The notes under the pieces were generated by a model. The model saw only the letters and a program-made list of their open reading frames with translations, was not told the DNA's origin and made no database searches. A stretch of DNA of 25,754 nt, taken from Eubacterium sp. TM05-53 (GTDB taxonomy: Bacteria; Bacillota_I; Bacilli_A; Erysipelotrichales; Erysipelotrichaceae). The position numbers and the translations under genes were made by a program. Positions 24,814-25,754 of the stretch are shown here, piece after piece (positions within the stretch are counted from its first letter, which is position 1; each line of letters begins with the position of its first letter). The stretch covers positions 1 to 25,754 of the forward strand of contig NZ_QSPK01000031.1 in the NCBI RefSeq assembly GCF_003436425.1, in the 5' to 3' direction.

Positions 24814-24822
24814 TGTTATAAT
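24814..24822 (+). promoter_or_regulatory. Extended -10 promoter of hipB-hipA
   Basis: TGT followed by a perfect TATAAT (24817-24822) makes an extended -10 (TGnTATAAT). The -35 position is poor, as is usual for this promoter type. The first operator palindrome begins at the next base, so repressor binding would block transcript start. Confidence 0.65.
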
Positions 24823-24869
24823 GTTTATAAATATAAACATATATGTATTTTGTGTTTATAAATATAAAC
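24823..24869. repeat. Two identical operator-like palindromes, 31 bp apart
   Basis: GTTTATAAATATAAAC occurs at 24823-24838 and again, unchanged, at 24854-24869. Each has 7-bp arms (GTTTATA/TATAAAC) around AA. The 31-bp spacing is close to three helix turns, so two repressor dimers would lie on the same DNA face. They flank the transcript start of the hipB-hipA unit and are the probable autoregulatory operators of the HipB-like protein. Confidence 0.75.
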
Positions 24870-24890
24870 GTTAACATGGAGGTGTTATAC

Positions 24891-25211
24891 ATGGGTAAAA
24901 AGGCCGTAACTGTTTTACCAAGTACTGAAAAAATTCTGATTACTATGGGTGAACAAATAAAATTAGCTAGACTACGCAGACAACTATCTGCCCAACTTGT
25001 TGCCGAAAGAGCGGGAATAAGTCGTGCAACTTTGTGGAGTGTTGAAAAAGGTAGACCATCAGTAGCAATTGGAGTTTATGCTGCTGTTTTACATGCTTTA
25101 AATAATTTGGATAAAGATTTATTGCTTGTCGCAAAAGATGATGAATTTGGTAGAAAAATGCAAGATTTAAAAATGCAGGTCAAAAAACGTGCGCCGAAAG
25201 GAGATAAATGA
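24891..25211 (+). CDS. HipB-like XRE-family antitoxin/repressor
   Basis: 106 aa from the ATG at 24891, which follows GGAGGTG; a reading 16 codons longer runs through an operator and has no ribosome site. An XRE/Cro HTH covers residues about 20-75: G-E-Q-I-K-L-A-R-L-R-R, L-S-A-Q-L-V-A-E-R-A-G-I-S-R-A-T-L-W-S-V-E-K-G-R-P-S. The C-terminal 25 residues are basic (M-Q-V-K-K-R-A-P-K-G-D-K). By position it is the antitoxin and repressor of the hipA-like gene that overlaps its stop codon (ATGATG). It is likely to bind the two palindromes upstream. Confidence 0.85.
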   Translation: MGKKAVTVLPSTEKILITMGEQIKLARLRRQLSAQLVAERAGISRATLWSVEKGRPSVAIGVYAAVLHALNNLDKDLLLVAKDDEFGRKMQDLKMQVKKRAPKGDK

Positions 25212-25729
25212 TGGAACGGAAGATATTAGTATATGAGAACTTCAGTTCTTCAGAACCAAAAAAATTAGGTATTTTATATGTTGATACACTTCGCGGTATT
25301 GAACATTATTCATTTGAATACGATCAAGACTGGTTAAAACAATCTAAATTTTCTTTTTGTTTAGATCCGGATATTTCAATGTTTAATGGCCGACAATATA
25401 CTGAAAAGAACATTTTTGGAATGTTTGCAGACGCTTCTCCAGATCGATGGGGACGAGTTCTCATGAAGCGTCGTGAAGCAATTAAAGCTAGAACTGAAAG
25501 CAGAAAGCCTAATAAAATGTATGATAGTGATTTCTTACTTGGAGTATATGATCAAACGCGTGTTGGCGCACTTCGATTTAAAGAAAATGAAAATGGTCCG
25601 TTTCTTTCAGATGATAAAGAAACGGCAGCACCACCTTGGGCAACACTTCGCACTTTAGAAGAAGCGTCTAGGCAATTTGAAAAAGATGATAATTATTTTC
25701 TAACAGTAAACAATTTTGGCCATAAATGA
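25211..25729 (+). CDS. HipA-like N-terminal fragment (truncated or split toxin)
   Basis: 172 aa (ATG at 25211, with a second ATG at 25208; AAAGGAG lies just upstream). The sequence matches the N-terminal part of HipA serine/threonine kinases: L-G-I-L-Y-V-D ... F-S-F-C-L-D-P-D-I, F-G-M-F-A-D-A-S-P-D-R-W-G-R, Y-D-S-D-F-L-L-G-V-Y-D ... V-G-A-L-R-F and L-E-E-A-S-R-Q-F-E-K-D-D-N-Y-F-L. HipA-like residues stop there, and after T-V-N-N-F-G-H-K comes a TGA. Full-length HipA has about 400-440 aa, and the G-rich S-S-L-G-G-A-R-P-K-A loop and kinase core that should follow are missing. It is either a broken gene or an N-terminal half like HipS of the three-gene HipBST systems. Confidence 0.8.
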   Translation: MERKILVYENFSSSEPKKLGILYVDTLRGIEHYSFEYDQDWLKQSKFSFCLDPDISMFNGRQYTEKNIFGMFADASPDRWGRVLMKRREAIKARTESRKPNKMYDSDFLLGVYDQTRVGALRFKENENGPFLSDDKETAAPPWATLRTLEEASRQFEKDDNYFLTVNNFGHK

Positions 25730-25754
25730 ATGTGGTATAATGACTAAGCCAAAA
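25703..25754. other. Junction where HipA similarity ends
   Basis: From about 25703 the sequence no longer fits HipA. It includes the stop codon (25727-25729) and then a TATAAT (25736-25741) in the last 20 bases. An insertion-sequence end bringing its own -10 would look like this, but the window ends too soon to tell. Confidence 0.3.

Overview
The window looks like chromosome of a low-G+C Gram-positive bacterium (Bacillota). The DNA is AT-rich. Shine-Dalgarno sites are strong (AGGAGG and relatives), and TTG and GTG starts occur. Hairpins with T-tracts follow many genes. A type III glutamine synthetase, a cmk-der-gpsA-hup cluster and a phosphoglycerol-transferase-like enzyme fit the Erysipelotrichales or a neighbouring group. 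The order is an inference from gene content; no rRNA or tRNA gene is present to settle it.

Region 1 (1-7142) is accessory. It holds the 3' tail of a small membrane protein, then a minus-strand pair: a Sel1-repeat protein and a two-module protein with a PemK/MazF-like segment. A plus-strand tandem pair of unrecognised paralogs follows (505 and 310 aa, the second lacking the last third). It converges, across a 17-bp perfect hairpin, on a minus-strand tandem pair of imidazolonepropionase-like amidohydrolases.

Region 2 (7243-12266) carries glnN and pyrG, both on the minus strand. Between them lie a plus-strand Rpn-family PD-(D/E)XK nuclease and a stretch that may hold a scrap of an IS110-like transposase.

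Region 3 (12399-17398) is plus-strand: an AI-2E/PerM-family membrane protein, an ankyrin-repeat protein with a possible frameshift at its 3' end, a WYL regulator, a DUF2779 nuclease-like protein and a zinc-dependent phospholipase C-like protein. The last four are tightly packed.

Region 4 (17399-22329) starts with an orphan transcription unit of about 135 nt that has its own promoter and terminator. Next come efp, a tail-anchored protein of unknown role, and the housekeeping run cmk, der, gpsA, hup. The EF-P has Arg instead of Lys at the modified loop tip.

Region 5 (22368-25754) has a phosphoglycerol-transferase-like enzyme translationally coupled to a 32-aa single-pass peptide, an unknown membrane-anchored protein, a YolD-like protein and a HipB-HipA pair. 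The HipA stops at 172 aa, just before the kinase core should begin. The hipB promoter carries two identical 16-bp operator-like palindromes 31 bp apart.

The most notable observations are the Arg32-type EF-P, the orphan transcription unit, the truncated or split HipA with its paired operators, the coupled 32-aa membrane peptide, and the back-to-back tandem duplications.
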